Shown: positions 18,220-28,197, numbered from the stretch's first letter. The stretch: 64,000 nt of DNA from Pseudomonas cichorii (GCF_003700275.1 NZ_RBRE01000033.1:1-64000); one strand, 5' to 3'. Numbers and translations are program-made. Notes: generated by a model not told the origin, from the sequence alone.

Positions 18220-19542
18220 TTGAACCGAAACTGGCACGGCACGCTGATACGCCACATGTTGCTGCTGGTCACCGCCTGCCTGGTGGTCGGCCTGATCAGC
18301 GGCGAATACGGCTGGAGCCTGGCCATCGGTCTGGGGCTTTACCTGGCCTGGACCCTCAAGCAACTGCTGCGCCTGCATGAATGGCTGAGCAATCATTCGA
18401 CTGACGAACCGCCGCCCGATGGTTATGGACTGTGGGGCGAAGTCTTCGACAGCATCTATCACCTGCAACGCCGCGATCAGCGCGTGCGCGGACGTCTGCA
18501 GGCGGTCATCGACCGTGTCCAGGAATCCACCGCCGCCCTGCGCGACGCAGTCATCATGCTCGACAGCGAAGGCAACCTGGAATGGTGGAACCGCGCCGCC
18601 GAAACCCTGCTGGGTCTCAAGACGCCACAGGACAGCGGCCAGCCGGTCACCAACCTGGTACGCCATCCACGCTTCAAGGAATACTTCGCGCTGGGCAACT
18701 ACAGCGAACCGCTGGAAATCCCTTCGCCCACCAATGATCACCTGCGCATCCAGTTGCTGATAACCCGTTACGGCAACAACGAACACCTGATGCTGGTGCG
18801 CGATGTCACCCGCATCCATCAGCTGGAACAGATGCGCAAGGACTTCGTCGCCAACGTCTCCCATGAGTTGCGCACGCCGCTGACGGTGATCTTCGGCTAC
18901 CTGGAAACCCTGCTCGATAACGTCGAAGAGGTGAATCCGCGCTGGGTTCGCGCCTTGCAGCAGATGCACCAGCAAGGCGGCCGCATGCAGACGCTGCTCA
19001 ACGATTTGCTGCTGCTGGCCAAGCTTGAAGCGACCGATTACCCGTCGGACAACCATCCGGTGGCCGTGGTGACGCTGCTCAAGACCATCAAGGCCGATGC
19101 CAAGGCTCTGTCAGCAGCCAAGAACCACCAGATCAGCCTCGATATCGAAAGCGACATGCAGCTCAAAGGCAGCGAAACCGAGTTGCGCAGCGCGTTTTCC
19201 AACCTGATTTTCAACGCGGTGAAATACACCCCGGCCGAAGGCAACATCCGTATTCGCTGGTGGAACGATGAGCGGGGTGCGCACCTGAGCGTGCAGGATT
19301 CGGGCATCGGTATCGAGACCAAGCACCTGCCGCGCCTGACCGAACGCTTCTATCGCGTCGACACCAGTCGCGCCTCGAATACCGGCGGCACCGGCCTGGG
19401 CCTGGCAATCGTGAAACACGTGCTGCTGCGCCATCGCGGCACGCTGGAAATCAACAGCGTACCGGGCAAGGGCAGCGTGTTTACCTGTCATTTCGCAGCC
19501 ATTCAAATGTCAAAACCCGGAGATGACGACGCAGACTACTAG
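18220..19542 (+). CDS. phoR: phosphate regulon sensor histidine kinase PhoR
   Basis: A 440-residue kinase. It has two N-terminal membrane segments (about 10-45), a cytoplasmic linker, a PAS domain (about 95-190), a HisKA domain with His215 in FVANVSHELRTPL, and an HATPase domain with N (SNLIFNAVKYTP), G1 (QDSGIGI) and G2 (GGTGLGLAIVKH) boxes. The only workable start is TTG at 18220, because the upstream ATG frame ends at once; AAGGA precedes it. It senses phosphate through the Pst/PhoU complex rather than by a large periplasmic domain, which is missing as usual. Confidence 0.95.
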   Translation: MNRNWHGTLIRHMLLLVTACLVVGLISGEYGWSLAIGLGLYLAWTLKQLLRLHEWLSNHSTDEPPPDGYGLWGEVFDSIYHLQRRDQRVRGRLQAVIDRVQESTAALRDAVIMLDSEGNLEWWNRAAETLLGLKTPQDSGQPVTNLVRHPRFKEYFALGNYSEPLEIPSPTNDHLRIQLLITRYGNNEHLMLVRDVTRIHQLEQMRKDFVANVSHELRTPLTVIFGYLETLLDNVEEVNPRWVRALQQMHQQGGRMQTLLNDLLLLAKLEATDYPSDNHPVAVVTLLKTIKADAKALSAAKNHQISLDIESDMQLKGSETELRSAFSNLIFNAVKYTPAEGNIRIRWWNDERGAHLSVQDSGIGIETKHLPRLTERFYRVDTSRASNTGGTGLGLAIVKHVLLRHRGTLEINSVPGKGSVFTCHFAAIQMSKPGDDDADY

Positions 19543-19641
19543 GCAAGCTGGCTGCGAGCCGCTACATTGCCTCGTTCATGGCGCCATTTTCCGTGCCGCA
19601 TTACCTTTTTCTGAATACAACGGACTCCGCAAAACCCCACC

Positions 19642-20982
19642 ATGGACCCTTCCGCTAGTTTCACCACGGCTTCACTCTTCGCCGATTTCGGCATGATTCT
19701 TTTTGCACTGTTCCTGGTCCTGCTCAACGGCTTCTTCGTTGCCGCAGAGTTCGCCATGGTCAAACTGCGCTCGACCCGCGTTGAAGCCATCGCCAAGAAA
19801 AACGGCTGGAGCGGGCATATCCTGCGCACCGTTCACGGCCAGCTGGATGCCTACCTTTCAGCCTGTCAGCTGGGTATCACCCTCGCCTCCCTCGGCCTGG
19901 GCTGGGTCGGTGAGCCGGCCTTCGCTCACTTGCTGGAGCCGCTGCTGAGCGCAATGGGCGTGGACTCGCCGGAAGTGATCAAGGGCGTGTCGTTCTTCAC
20001 CGCGTTCTTCATCATTTCCTACCTGCATATCGTGATCGGCGAGCTGGCACCCAAATCCTGGGCAATCCGCAAGCCGGAGCTGCTGTCGCTGTGGACCGCA
20101 GTTCCGCTGTACCTGTTCTACTGGCTGATGTACCCGGCCATCTACCTGCTCAATGCCAGCGCCAACGCCATCCTGCGCATTGCCGGCCAGGGTGAACCCG
20201 GCCCGCACCATGAACACAGCTACAGCCGCGACGAACTGAAACTGATCCTGCACTCCAGCCGTGGCCAGGACCCCAGCGACCAGGGCATGCGCGTACTGGC
20301 TTCGGCGGTGGAAATGGGTGAGCTGGAAGTCGTCGACTGGGCCAACTCCCGGGAAGACCTGGTTTCTCTGGATTGCAATGCACCGCTCAAGGAAATCCTG
20401 GCCCTGTTCCGTCGCCACAAGTTCAGCCGCTATCCGGTCTATGATGCCGAGCGCGCCGAGTTCGTCGGCCTGCTGCACATCAAGGACCTGTTGCTGGAAC
20501 TGGCAGCGCTGGACCATATCCCGGAATCCTTCAACCTCGCAGAGCTGATCCGCCCACTGGAGCGCGTTTCACGGCATATGCCGCTGTCGCAGCTACTGGA
20601 ACAGTTCCGCAAGGGCGGCGCGCACTTCGCGTTGGTCGAAGAAGCTGACGGCAAGGCCATCGGCTATCTGACCATGGAAGACGTGCTGGAAGTGCTGGTC
20701 GGCGACATTCAGGACGAACACCGCAAGGTCGAGCGCGGCATTCTGGCCTATCAGCCGGGCAAACTGCTGGTACGCGGCGATACCCCGCTGTTCAAGGTCG
20801 AACGCCTGCTGGGTATCGACCTGGACCACATCGAAGCCGAAACCCTGGCCGGCCTGATCTACGAAACCCTGAAACGGGTGCCGGAAGAAGAAGAGCAGAT
20901 GGAAGTCGAAGGCCTGCGCATCATCATCAAGAAGATGAAAGGACCGAAGATCGTCCTGGCCAAGGTATTGAAGATCGATTGA
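19642..20982 (+). CDS. CNNM/CorC family membrane protein (hemolysin-like, DUF21)
   Basis: A 446-residue protein. The N-terminal DUF21 domain (about 10-200) has four membrane segments, starting with LFLVLLNGFFVAAEFAMVKLR. A pair of CBS domains follows (about 215-340, SRYPVYDAERAEFVGLLHIKDLL) and a C-terminal CorC/HlyC domain ends it. The family includes magnesium and cobalt efflux or transport proteins. The older name hemolysin is historical. No operon partner is obvious, and its metal specificity cannot be judged. Confidence 0.9.
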   Translation: MDPSASFTTASLFADFGMILFALFLVLLNGFFVAAEFAMVKLRSTRVEAIAKKNGWSGHILRTVHGQLDAYLSACQLGITLASLGLGWVGEPAFAHLLEPLLSAMGVDSPEVIKGVSFFTAFFIISYLHIVIGELAPKSWAIRKPELLSLWTAVPLYLFYWLMYPAIYLLNASANAILRIAGQGEPGPHHEHSYSRDELKLILHSSRGQDPSDQGMRVLASAVEMGELEVVDWANSREDLVSLDCNAPLKEILALFRRHKFSRYPVYDAERAEFVGLLHIKDLLLELAALDHIPESFNLAELIRPLERVSRHMPLSQLLEQFRKGGAHFALVEEADGKAIGYLTMEDVLEVLVGDIQDEHRKVERGILAYQPGKLLVRGDTPLFKVERLLGIDLDHIEAETLAGLIYETLKRVPEEEEQMEVEGLRIIIKKMKGPKIVLAKVLKID

Positions 20983-21017
20983 GCGGGCTCATTTTTGCCT
21001 GAACAGGAACAGGCGAG

Positions 21018-21920
21018 CTAATTCCCGCCCACCGCAAAGTTGGGCAGGTTCTGGATTGGCGTGGCGAATTCATAGGGAATGGATTCCAGCGCCTGTCCGG
21101 TATTGCGCTGAATGACGAAATGCAGATGCGGGCCGGTGCTGTTGCCGGTATTGCCGGAACGCGCCAGCGGACTCCCGGTATGCACCTGCTGCCCTTCCCT
21201 GACACTCACCGAACCGCGCATCAGGTGCAGATAGACGCCCATGGTGCCGTCATCGTGCAGGATGCGCACGAAATTGCCTGACGGGTTCGAGCCTCTGCCG
21301 GTCTGATTGTTCTCGACCTTGACCACGGTGCCCGACCGCGCTGCGATGATCGGCGTGCCTTCGGGCATGGCGATGTCCATCGCATAACGTCCCTTGGCAC
21401 CGTAATGGCTGTATTTGCCGCCAGGCCCCTGAGTCAGGCGAAACGGGCCGCCGATCCAGGGCAACGGGTATTTGTAAGCCAGCGTCGTGCGCTTCGAGTC
21501 ACCCAGCGTGGAGGTCAGTATCGAGGCGTAGTTCATGGCCTTGCCCGCTTGCCGGGGGCTCAGCACGATCATGCGTTCGTTGCTGCGCGCAGGCACCGTG
21601 CGCCGAATGGTCGACGACGATCCCGTCACCCCCAGCACGTTGCTCAGCCCGGAAAGCTTGAGTTCGACTTCGACGGGCGCATACAGGTCATTGCGCACAT
21701 ACAGGCTGTGCACGCCGCCTTCCTTCTTGACGCTCAAATGCACCTGCTTCTCGAAGTGCTCGACCATCCGGTCGCGGAACACCACTACCGACGCGCCTGC
21801 TGACGGGCGATCCGAAAACGACACCACACCCTCGGCATCGGTGGTTTTATAGATGGTGACCGCTGCGGCCATTGGCGCAGCCAGGCTCAGGGCGGTCAGG
21901 ATCAGCAGGCGTTCAAGCAT
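21018..21920 (-). CDS. M23 family metallopeptidase
   Basis: A 300-residue protein with a signal peptide (about 1-20) and an N-terminal DUF4124-like segment (YKTTDAEGVVSFSDRPSAG). The C-terminal M23/LytM domain is about 165-295. The zinc-site pattern is visible: HYGAKGRYAMDIAMPEGTPI, with the first His and Asp, and a late HLHF near 273. It probably cuts peptidoglycan cross-links in the periplasm or regulates an amidase. It lies downstream of the large toxin gene on the same strand, 115 bases apart. Its homologues are part of the core pho neighbourhood, so it is unlikely to be an immunity gene. Confidence 0.88.
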   Translation of the reverse strand: MLERLLILTALSLAAPMAAAVTIYKTTDAEGVVSFSDRPSAGASVVVFRDRMVEHFEKQVHLSVKKEGGVHSLYVRNDLYAPVEVELKLSGLSNVLGVTGSSSTIRRTVPARSNERMIVLSPRQAGKAMNYASILTSTLGDSKRTTLAYKYPLPWIGGPFRLTQGPGGKYSHYGAKGRYAMDIAMPEGTPIIAARSGTVVKVENNQTGRGSNPSGNFVRILHDDGTMGVYLHLMRGSVSVREGQQVHTGSPLARSGNTGNSTGPHLHFVIQRNTGQALESIPYEFATPIQNLPNFAVGGN

Positions 21921-22035
21921 CGGCAGGATTCAGGTTCATGGTCGACAAGAGCCAAGCCTAGCAGCGTTGCCCTCAGAAAAGGACATTGCGCTATCAATCG
22001 GTCATAAGCAAAGCGTCAATAAATGTGCGTACAGA

Positions 22036-25000
22036 CTACGACAGGGTGTAGTCCTTCATGTAGGTCACGGAAAACTCAGCCCCGGGGAAATCCAGTTTCA
22101 GACGCGGCAAGACAAATCCACCACAGGATCGACAGGTGTCCAGCACGGTAAAAAACCTGATATGGCTCAGCCGTACCGACGCCATGTCCTCTTTCAGCAC
22201 CGTGGCGATCAACCGCTCCGAATCGAGGTGACGGTTGAACTCGCGGATCACCAAACGACTGGCATCCCTGACCACCGGCAGGCTGGTAAACCGCGGATCA
22301 GGCAGGCGACCGGCCATTCGGGCGCGTGCATCGCGAAAGATGATTCCATCCAGGACATGCTCGGTGGTTTCAGTCGTATCGAGCTGCAAGTTGAGCGCTT
22401 TCGCTTTCTCGCCACCGGACAAGGCGTAATACACCACCCGCTCGCCGGACTCGGTATAGACCTGCGCAAAGGAAAGATTGGCGCCCTTGACCTGACGCAG
22501 AATATTCCTGACCGCCCTTGGCGTGGTGATGCTCTCCAGGCTCAAGGCTTCCCATCTGGCCCGTGAGCCCGGTACCGGCAACAGCCGGTTGAGGACTTCG
22601 ACGATATGCTGCTGCTCGGGGATGCTTCGCTGGGCCACTTTTCTGAAGTCGGGAATACTCTGGCGGGCAAGCTCCACGAATCGCTTCTGGATTTCTTCAC
22701 CCGCGAGAATGTTGCTGGCGAATTCCAGCAGCTCATTATTACTCCCCTTGTCCAGGCACCAACGGGCATAAGCGTCATACGTAGTGATCTGGCTGCGCCA
22801 TGAAACATTCCACGCAGCCCGTTCGGACTCATCGAGCAGATCGAACAGCAGGCGTGCGATATTTTCCTGATCGGTGACGGCATCCGGATGCTCCCGGACC
22901 AGTCGATACTGTTCCGACAGGCGAATGTATTCATTGATCTCTTCGGCGTTGCTGACCCGCGCAAACTTCAACTCGCGGCGACCGTCGACGGGCGTTCGGG
23001 CCTTGTAGAACACCCCGGTGTCGGGCTCGACGAAAATCCAGTCGGTATCGGCCAGATGCATCCGGATGCCGCGCAGGGTCCGGGCATCGTTGACTCCCTG
23101 GGCCACAGCCTTGAGGTCGATAACCGGGGCATGCGCATAAATGAAGCGGGCATCTTCGAGAGGATAATTGTCCGGTACGCCGAATATGCCGTCAGTTGAC
23201 AGCGCTCCATCCAGTTCAGGCAGGTAGACCGGCGCTTCAGGTAGCGAGAAAAGCTCTCTTTCCTCCTGCGCAAGAGGCACGACCATTTTGCCTGTCGGCG
23301 CCTGAGTCGAGGTCGAGGCAATCGCTTCAGGTGACTCGGCCCATTTGCAGAACTTTCCTTCATTGACGAAGACATCGACAGTTTGCGCGGTATCTGCGGC
23401 GCTGGCAGACAACCTGGCCAGTGTGAACTCACGGGCGTCCATGGCATGGCTGGGATATTTACCGGTTCGCTTGGGAGAGGTGGATCCTTCACGCACCGGT
23501 TCCGGCATCCGCGTGGTCAGCTTCACGGCCGTCGTGCAGGGGACCGGAACCAGATTGCGGCCGGTCCTGCATAGCGTGGTTTCCTCCAGCCAGACAGCGC
23601 GGGAAGAAAGCCTGTTGGTTGCCAGCCTGCGCATTGCCGCATCCGCCGCACCGGCATCCAGTTGGTAGACCTGGCCATCGACCAGGATATCGAACACGCC
23701 CTCTCGCCTTGCAATGACCTGCACATCGCACTGCCGGGAAATCCTGAACTCAAGCAAGCCATCGGCTTTCGCTGTCAGTGGCAACAGGGCCGGATAGTGC
23801 CCGGGGCTAATCCCGTCTGCGGCAGACAACGTGGAAAACTCCAGCGGCTCAAGCTGGGACACCGGTGTCAGCGCTTTGCCGAATACCGCATCGGCTTCAG
23901 GGTCGAGCAACCTGAAATCCACCTTCTGCGGCGTACCGACATTGCGCACCAGAACGCCAGGCCTGCCATCGACAAGCGCACACTTGTCCAGCGCCTCAAG
24001 CCGGGGATGCCAGTCCTGCTGCGCAACCCGGTACATGCCCTTGTCGAAGCTGATGCCGCTTTCCAGCAAGGCCCGGGAAGCGAAGAGTTTTTTCAGCGCA
24101 GGCACCTGTTCCAGTAGCCTGGCCCAACCCGGTTGACTGATCTTGAGCACCAGCTTGCCCATATCCCGCACGGCAAACAGCGCACTCTGCTCTGCCAGAC
24201 CAATGATCAATCGGCCTACCGCCTTGCCGGTAAGGCTGAACAGCGACAGCACACTCATTTCACCGGCCTTGAGGACGATACGCGCCGTCGAACCGACGAA
24301 TTGTCCAGCCGGGATCAGCGCAAAAGCCACGTCCAGCGCGCAGCCGGCTATGACGCCGACAGAATGCTCGCCATGGGCCAGGTCCGTGATGCAGCCATAG
24401 AAGGGAATGACCAGACGCGCAGCGATATCCGCGTATTCACGCTCACTGGCCCAGATCTGCTCCCACGGGGTCATATGCTCATGCTCGACCCGGCTTTTCT
24501 GCAGGAAACTGGCGAACAAATGATCGGCAGCGATGCGTACAAAGGTTTCACGCCAGACCTGCTCCCCGGTGCCAGCGAGATAAATCAGGTCGGCAGCGGG
24601 AATCAGGGTTCCTTGCCGTGGCCGGTAATAAACCGTCGAAGAGCGCGAGGCGGTCCCTTTCAGATAGGCATCGCTGTCGCAGGGCAATAACGGCGTGATC
24701 AATGCCTTGGCGGCCTTTTCGGCATTAAGCCGCCTTTTCTCGACCGTTTCCACGATATTGCCGCTGAAACCGGTATCGGGCTCGACCTTGTACTGAAAGC
24801 GCTGGGTGACTTTGCGCACGATCCCGCCCGCCGGGATCAACTCATAGAACCACTCTTCGCCAGCACTGTGATCGTGAAAGTCAGCACGATGATCGCCGGG
24901 CTGGCAGCGAATGAAGAGTCCGTGGCTACCTTCCTCCTGACCAAACGCCATCCGGCTCACTTCGCAGGTCGAACTCAGCAGCACGTTGCGATCTGCAACC

Positions 25001-27150
25001 TGCATCTCGGACAGCAAGCGGCCCATGACCCGGGCTTCAGCGTCGATCAACGAACGATGAAAGGCCTCGAAAGCGCTGGCGTAAGCTTCGGGAATGCTCG
25101 GCTTGGCGGCGATATACGCCTCGCCCATCATCACCAGTTCCAGCACGCTGGCCTGAGGCCGGCCGACAGCCAGCAAGCGATCGATGGAATAGGAAGCGGC
25201 AATGGTAAAGCCGTGCTCCTGCAGGATCGGCCAGCTGTGAGGCTTGATGGAAAGCTCCCAGAGCCTTTGGTCCACGCCGGCTTCCATCAGCATTTGCCGG
25301 GCGAGAAGCCTTCGGTCCGGAGGCTTGATTGCCAGCAGCTCATTCAACTGCGCGGCATGCTGCGCCTGTTGTGCCTTGAGGTAGTCCAGGGCCTGGCTGA
25401 CCTGCGCGGCGCTTGCCTGCGCTAAATCGTCGGTACATGCCCCGGCAATGACGCCATGGGCAATGGCATAACGCAGCGCCGGCACGACCAGCGTTCGGCT
25501 CCACAGGACATGCACACTGGCATCACTGGATTGGGTCAATTGCGCGCTGAGGCCGATCAGTTCTTCGTAATCGGCAGCCAGGGCGTGACCCGCACGCATG
25601 CCAGCAAGCAGAGCCACGCCATGGATCAAGGCCACGCTCTGCAGGGAGCGTCCGTATTGCAGATGATCGGGAACGCCTTCCACCAACAGCTCGGGCAGCG
25701 CTTCGCGCAGCAGCAGGTAATACAGCATCTCCAGCGTGCATGCCGAGACAGCAGGCTGACGGGCCTTGATGTCGGCGCGAATCCTGGCAGTCAGTTGTAC
25801 ATGACTGTATTCACAGACCCATGCGCCCTGCAGCGTCTTTTCCAGTGGCAAAGCAAAACCCGGCGTTGCTCCCAGAAAGTAATCGATGATGGCGCGACCT
25901 GCCAGCGCCTGGGTGACCCGCGGTGAAGCCTGGCGGCCTGAGTACCACTTCATGTGTTCAAGCAGCGGGGCAAAGGTGGAGCTGAACCGGGCGGTCTGGC
26001 TCAGTGCATGCCAGGTTTGCGACGGCCGCCAGCGCAGAGCCCCTTCAGGCCTGCACAATATGTCGATGCCCAGCCCCTGGAACAGTTCGTCGGCATTGCG
26101 CAGCGTGCTCCAGGTGTCCAGGCGAGGGATGTCCGCATTCAGCGCCAGAGAAGTCGGCAGCGAATCATTCCATTCGGGACTCGATTGCAGGTCTGCCTTC
26201 AACAGCAGCGCAGCCAGCGCCATGGCCGACTCAAATGACAGGCTTGCGTGCCTGAAACGAAGCTCACTGGCCAATGACAGCGAACGCATGCCCGGCGCAT
26301 GCGCGGCCCGGGAAATGGCGTCCGCCAGCCATGGCGCGCCCTCGGGATTGAGCGCATGAACCGCTACCTTGCGATAAAACCCGGCGCGACTGGCGACCGA
26401 GGTCGGCGTCAGGAAATCGAGCTGCAAACCCTGCACGCTCTCCGGCATCGCCTTGAGATAGAACTCCAGCAACCACCATGTCTCGATGGCGGAAAACTTT
26501 TCTTCGAGGGCGCTCCACAAGGCTTTATCGCGGTATTCGCCGGGCGGCAACAGCGTCGATATGGCGTCACACACCACACTCAGCACCGGTCGCGACTGCT
26601 CGTCCCTGGCAACAGCCATGCCGTTGTACAGCGAAGCTGCGGAACTCCGTGCGATCCACTCGCCGATCGGCATCAGGCGGGCACCACGCTTGAACTGCAT
26701 CATCCACGGACGCAAGTCTGCCGGAACGGCGGTTAACGGCCCCTCCAGCCAGGCCATGCGTGCAAAGAACTGATGCACCAGCCAGGGCGTGACTTCGGAC
26801 ACAGGCGTGCCCATTGCATCGGCGTACAGCTTCCAGGCTTTTTCGCTCTGGTAGATGAGGAACAGCTTGCGTTCCTGGTCCGCATCCGGGCGAACAGGAT
26901 TGATGTCCGAGAGAGTGGTGTCTGCACCAAGCAGGTGGTGGAGCACCAGCCTGACGATTGCAAAATGCTCGGCGGATGAAACCTGTGCAGTGCCTGAGTA
27001 GCGCTCGGGAGAGACGGGGTATTGGGCAACGCCCAGGGCCAGCTCGATATTGAGAAACAGGCGGCTGGTCTTGATACTTTGGATATTCAACGGTTGAAGT
27101 ACGGTGGGAGTCATTGCGGCTCTTCCAGTAGTCTCGTGGGCATTTGTCAT
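22036..27150 (-). CDS. large DUF6543-type toxin-like protein with C-terminal deaminase-like domain
   Basis: A 1704-residue protein without a signal peptide. The N-terminal and central parts resemble the Pseudomonas dermonecrotic-toxin-like (DUF6543) proteins. One shared part is WFYELIPAGG near residue 770. Another is a conserved region around 880-990 in which a charged helix leads into a long hydrophobic segment (VIPFYG to VGRLIIGL). The last 150 residues carry a DSE motif (D1643, E1645) and CRSC (C1673, C1676), followed by a strand. This is the zinc-site pattern [HCD]xE plus CxxC of the deaminase superfamily toxins. If real, it would deaminate a nucleotide or nucleic acid in a target cell. 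The start could also be 27114, which has a better ribosome site. No immunity gene is seen next to it. The deaminase call is inference from motifs. Confidence 0.7.
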   Translation of the reverse strand: MTNAHETTGRAAMTPTVLQPLNIQSIKTSRLFLNIELALGVAQYPVSPERYSGTAQVSSAEHFAIVRLVLHHLLGADTTLSDINPVRPDADQERKLFLIYQSEKAWKLYADAMGTPVSEVTPWLVHQFFARMAWLEGPLTAVPADLRPWMMQFKRGARLMPIGEWIARSSAASLYNGMAVARDEQSRPVLSVVCDAISTLLPPGEYRDKALWSALEEKFSAIETWWLLEFYLKAMPESVQGLQLDFLTPTSVASRAGFYRKVAVHALNPEGAPWLADAISRAAHAPGMRSLSLASELRFRHASLSFESAMALAALLLKADLQSSPEWNDSLPTSLALNADIPRLDTWSTLRNADELFQGLGIDILCRPEGALRWRPSQTWHALSQTARFSSTFAPLLEHMKWYSGRQASPRVTQALAGRAIIDYFLGATPGFALPLEKTLQGAWVCEYSHVQLTARIRADIKARQPAVSACTLEMLYYLLLREALPELLVEGVPDHLQYGRSLQSVALIHGVALLAGMRAGHALAADYEELIGLSAQLTQSSDASVHVLWSRTLVVPALRYAIAHGVIAGACTDDLAQASAAQVSQALDYLKAQQAQHAAQLNELLAIKPPDRRLLARQMLMEAGVDQRLWELSIKPHSWPILQEHGFTIAASYSIDRLLAVGRPQASVLELVMMGEAYIAAKPSIPEAYASAFEAFHRSLIDAEARVMGRLLSEMQVADRNVLLSSTCEVSRMAFGQEEGSHGLFIRCQPGDHRADFHDHSAGEEWFYELIPAGGIVRKVTQRFQYKVEPDTGFSGNIVETVEKRRLNAEKAAKALITPLLPCDSDAYLKGTASRSSTVYYRPRQGTLIPAADLIYLAGTGEQVWRETFVRIAADHLFASFLQKSRVEHEHMTPWEQIWASEREYADIAARLVIPFYGCITDLAHGEHSVGVIAGCALDVAFALIPAGQFVGSTARIVLKAGEMSVLSLFSLTGKAVGRLIIGLAEQSALFAVRDMGKLVLKISQPGWARLLEQVPALKKLFASRALLESGISFDKGMYRVAQQDWHPRLEALDKCALVDGRPGVLVRNVGTPQKVDFRLLDPEADAVFGKALTPVSQLEPLEFSTLSAADGISPGHYPALLPLTAKADGLLEFRISRQCDVQVIARREGVFDILVDGQVYQLDAGAADAAMRRLATNRLSSRAVWLEETTLCRTGRNLVPVPCTTAVKLTTRMPEPVREGSTSPKRTGKYPSHAMDAREFTLARLSASAADTAQTVDVFVNEGKFCKWAESPEAIASTSTQAPTGKMVVPLAQEERELFSLPEAPVYLPELDGALSTDGIFGVPDNYPLEDARFIYAHAPVIDLKAVAQGVNDARTLRGIRMHLADTDWIFVEPDTGVFYKARTPVDGRRELKFARVSNAEEINEYIRLSEQYRLVREHPDAVTDQENIARLLFDLLDESERAAWNVSWRSQITTYDAYARWCLDKGSNNELLEFASNILAGEEIQKRFVELARQSIPDFRKVAQRSIPEQQHIVEVLNRLLPVPGSRARWEALSLESITTPRAVRNILRQVKGANLSFAQVYTESGERVVYYALSGGEKAKALNLQLDTTETTEHVLDGIIFRDARARMAGRLPDPRFTSLPVVRDASRLVIREFNRHLDSERLIATVLKEDMASVRLSHIRFFTVLDTCRSCGGFVLPRLKLDFPGAEFSVTYMKDYTLS

Positions 27151-27236
27151 GCGGCGAGACAGACTGAACAGGCAAAGACAGGCCTACGGAACCGGAAAAC
27201 CCGTATTCATAGCGCGAGAAATATCTGAAACCTCTT

Positions 27237-27286
27237 CCCGGATGAATCCGGTCCTACGGGTATAGGAACGAATTCATTCGCGAAGA
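27237..27286. repeat. pair of inverted REP-like elements
   Basis: Two related units in opposite orientation, around GGATGAATCCGGTCCTAC (27240-27257) and TAGGAACGAATTCATTCG (27263-27280). The pattern TTCGCTCCTA/GAATGAATTC is common to intergenic REP elements of Pseudomonas. They mark the upstream border of the large toxin gene. A related copy is at 54132-54169. Confidence 0.6.
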
Positions 27287-27300
27287 AGCGGGATGAGGCG

Positions 27301-28197
27301 TCAGGCGCCTGGGACGAAGTGCTTCTGGGCCGTGCCGCGAGCGATCAGGCGCGACAGGTAATCCATTTTCTGAGCATCCTGGTCAACGAAGCGGAAAGTC
27401 ACTTGCAGCCATTCGCTGTCAGGTTTCTGCTCAAAAGCCACGACGGCATGCAGGTAACCGTTCAAGCGCGCAACTTCATTGCTCTCGCCCTGCTCCAGGT
27501 CCAGCACGGCGCTGTCGAGAACCTGTGGCAGCGCGTCGGTACGACGAACCAGCAACAAGGCTTCCTTCAGGCTCAAGGCCTTGATCACGCACGGCTGGTT
27601 GCCGTTGGGCAGGCGCAACTGGCCCTGACCACGTCCGGCCGGCTCGGCAGACTTGGCAACCACCGGCGGAGGCTTGGCAAGGCCCCCCGATACCGGAGCA
27701 GCAGCCGACGCGGGACGAACCACTTCAGCCTTGCCGCCGGTCAATGCGCTCAAGGAGTCATTGAGAGGAGAATGCATGCGCGCCGGTGCACCGGACATGA
27801 CCTGATCAAGCTTGCCGACCTTGGCCAGGGCTTTCTTGACCTTGGTCAGCAGTTGTTCATTGGTGAACGGCTTGCCGACGAAATCGGTGACGCCCGCCTG
27901 AATGGCCTGGACGACGTTTTCCTTGTCGCCACGGCTGGTGACCATGATGAACGGAACGGTCTTGAGGTAATTGTCTTGCTCACGGCACCAGGCCAACAGC
28001 TCCAGGCCCGACATTTCCGGCATTTCCCAGTCGCAGAGAATCAGATCGAAAGTCTCACGAACCAGTAACGCCTGGGCTTTACGCCCATTGACTGCATCCT
28101 CGGTATGAATACCCGGAAAATAATTGCGCAGCCCTTTTTTTACCAAGTCGCGGATGAAAGTCGCGTCATCCACCACTAATACACTGACTTTACTCAT
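27301..28197 (-). CDS. two-component response regulator next to phoU
   Basis: A 298-residue protein. The N-terminal receiver domain (about 4-125) has the acidic pair D10-D11, the phosphoacceptor Asp56 (LCDWEMPE) and the KPF lysine near 110. A Pro/Ala/Gly-rich linker (about 140-205) follows. The C-terminal domain (about 210-298) is a small alpha/beta module (VIKALSLKEALLLVRR, WLQVTFRFVDQDAQKMDYL) that may be PilZ-like, but the fold is uncertain. The start at 28197 is preceded by GGAGCG. Its place beside phoU is conserved in Pseudomonas. No kinase partner is adjacent. The output is unknown. Confidence 0.8.
   Translation of the reverse strand: MSKVSVLVVDDATFIRDLVKKGLRNYFPGIHTEDAVNGRKAQALLVRETFDLILCDWEMPEMSGLELLAWCREQDNYLKTVPFIMVTSRGDKENVVQAIQAGVTDFVGKPFTNEQLLTKVKKALAKVGKLDQVMSGAPARMHSPLNDSLSALTGGKAEVVRPASAAAPVSGGLAKPPPVVAKSAEPAGRGQGQLRLPNGNQPCVIKALSLKEALLLVRRTDALPQVLDSAVLDLEQGESNEVARLNGYLHAVVAFEQKPDSEWLQVTFRFVDQDAQKMDYLSRLIARGTAQKHFVPGA

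Noticed and set aside
22036..27150. Type III effector or Rhs toxin
   Set aside because: No Rhs/YD repeats or PAAR domain, no hrp box and no chaperone gene nearby; the secretion route cannot be told.
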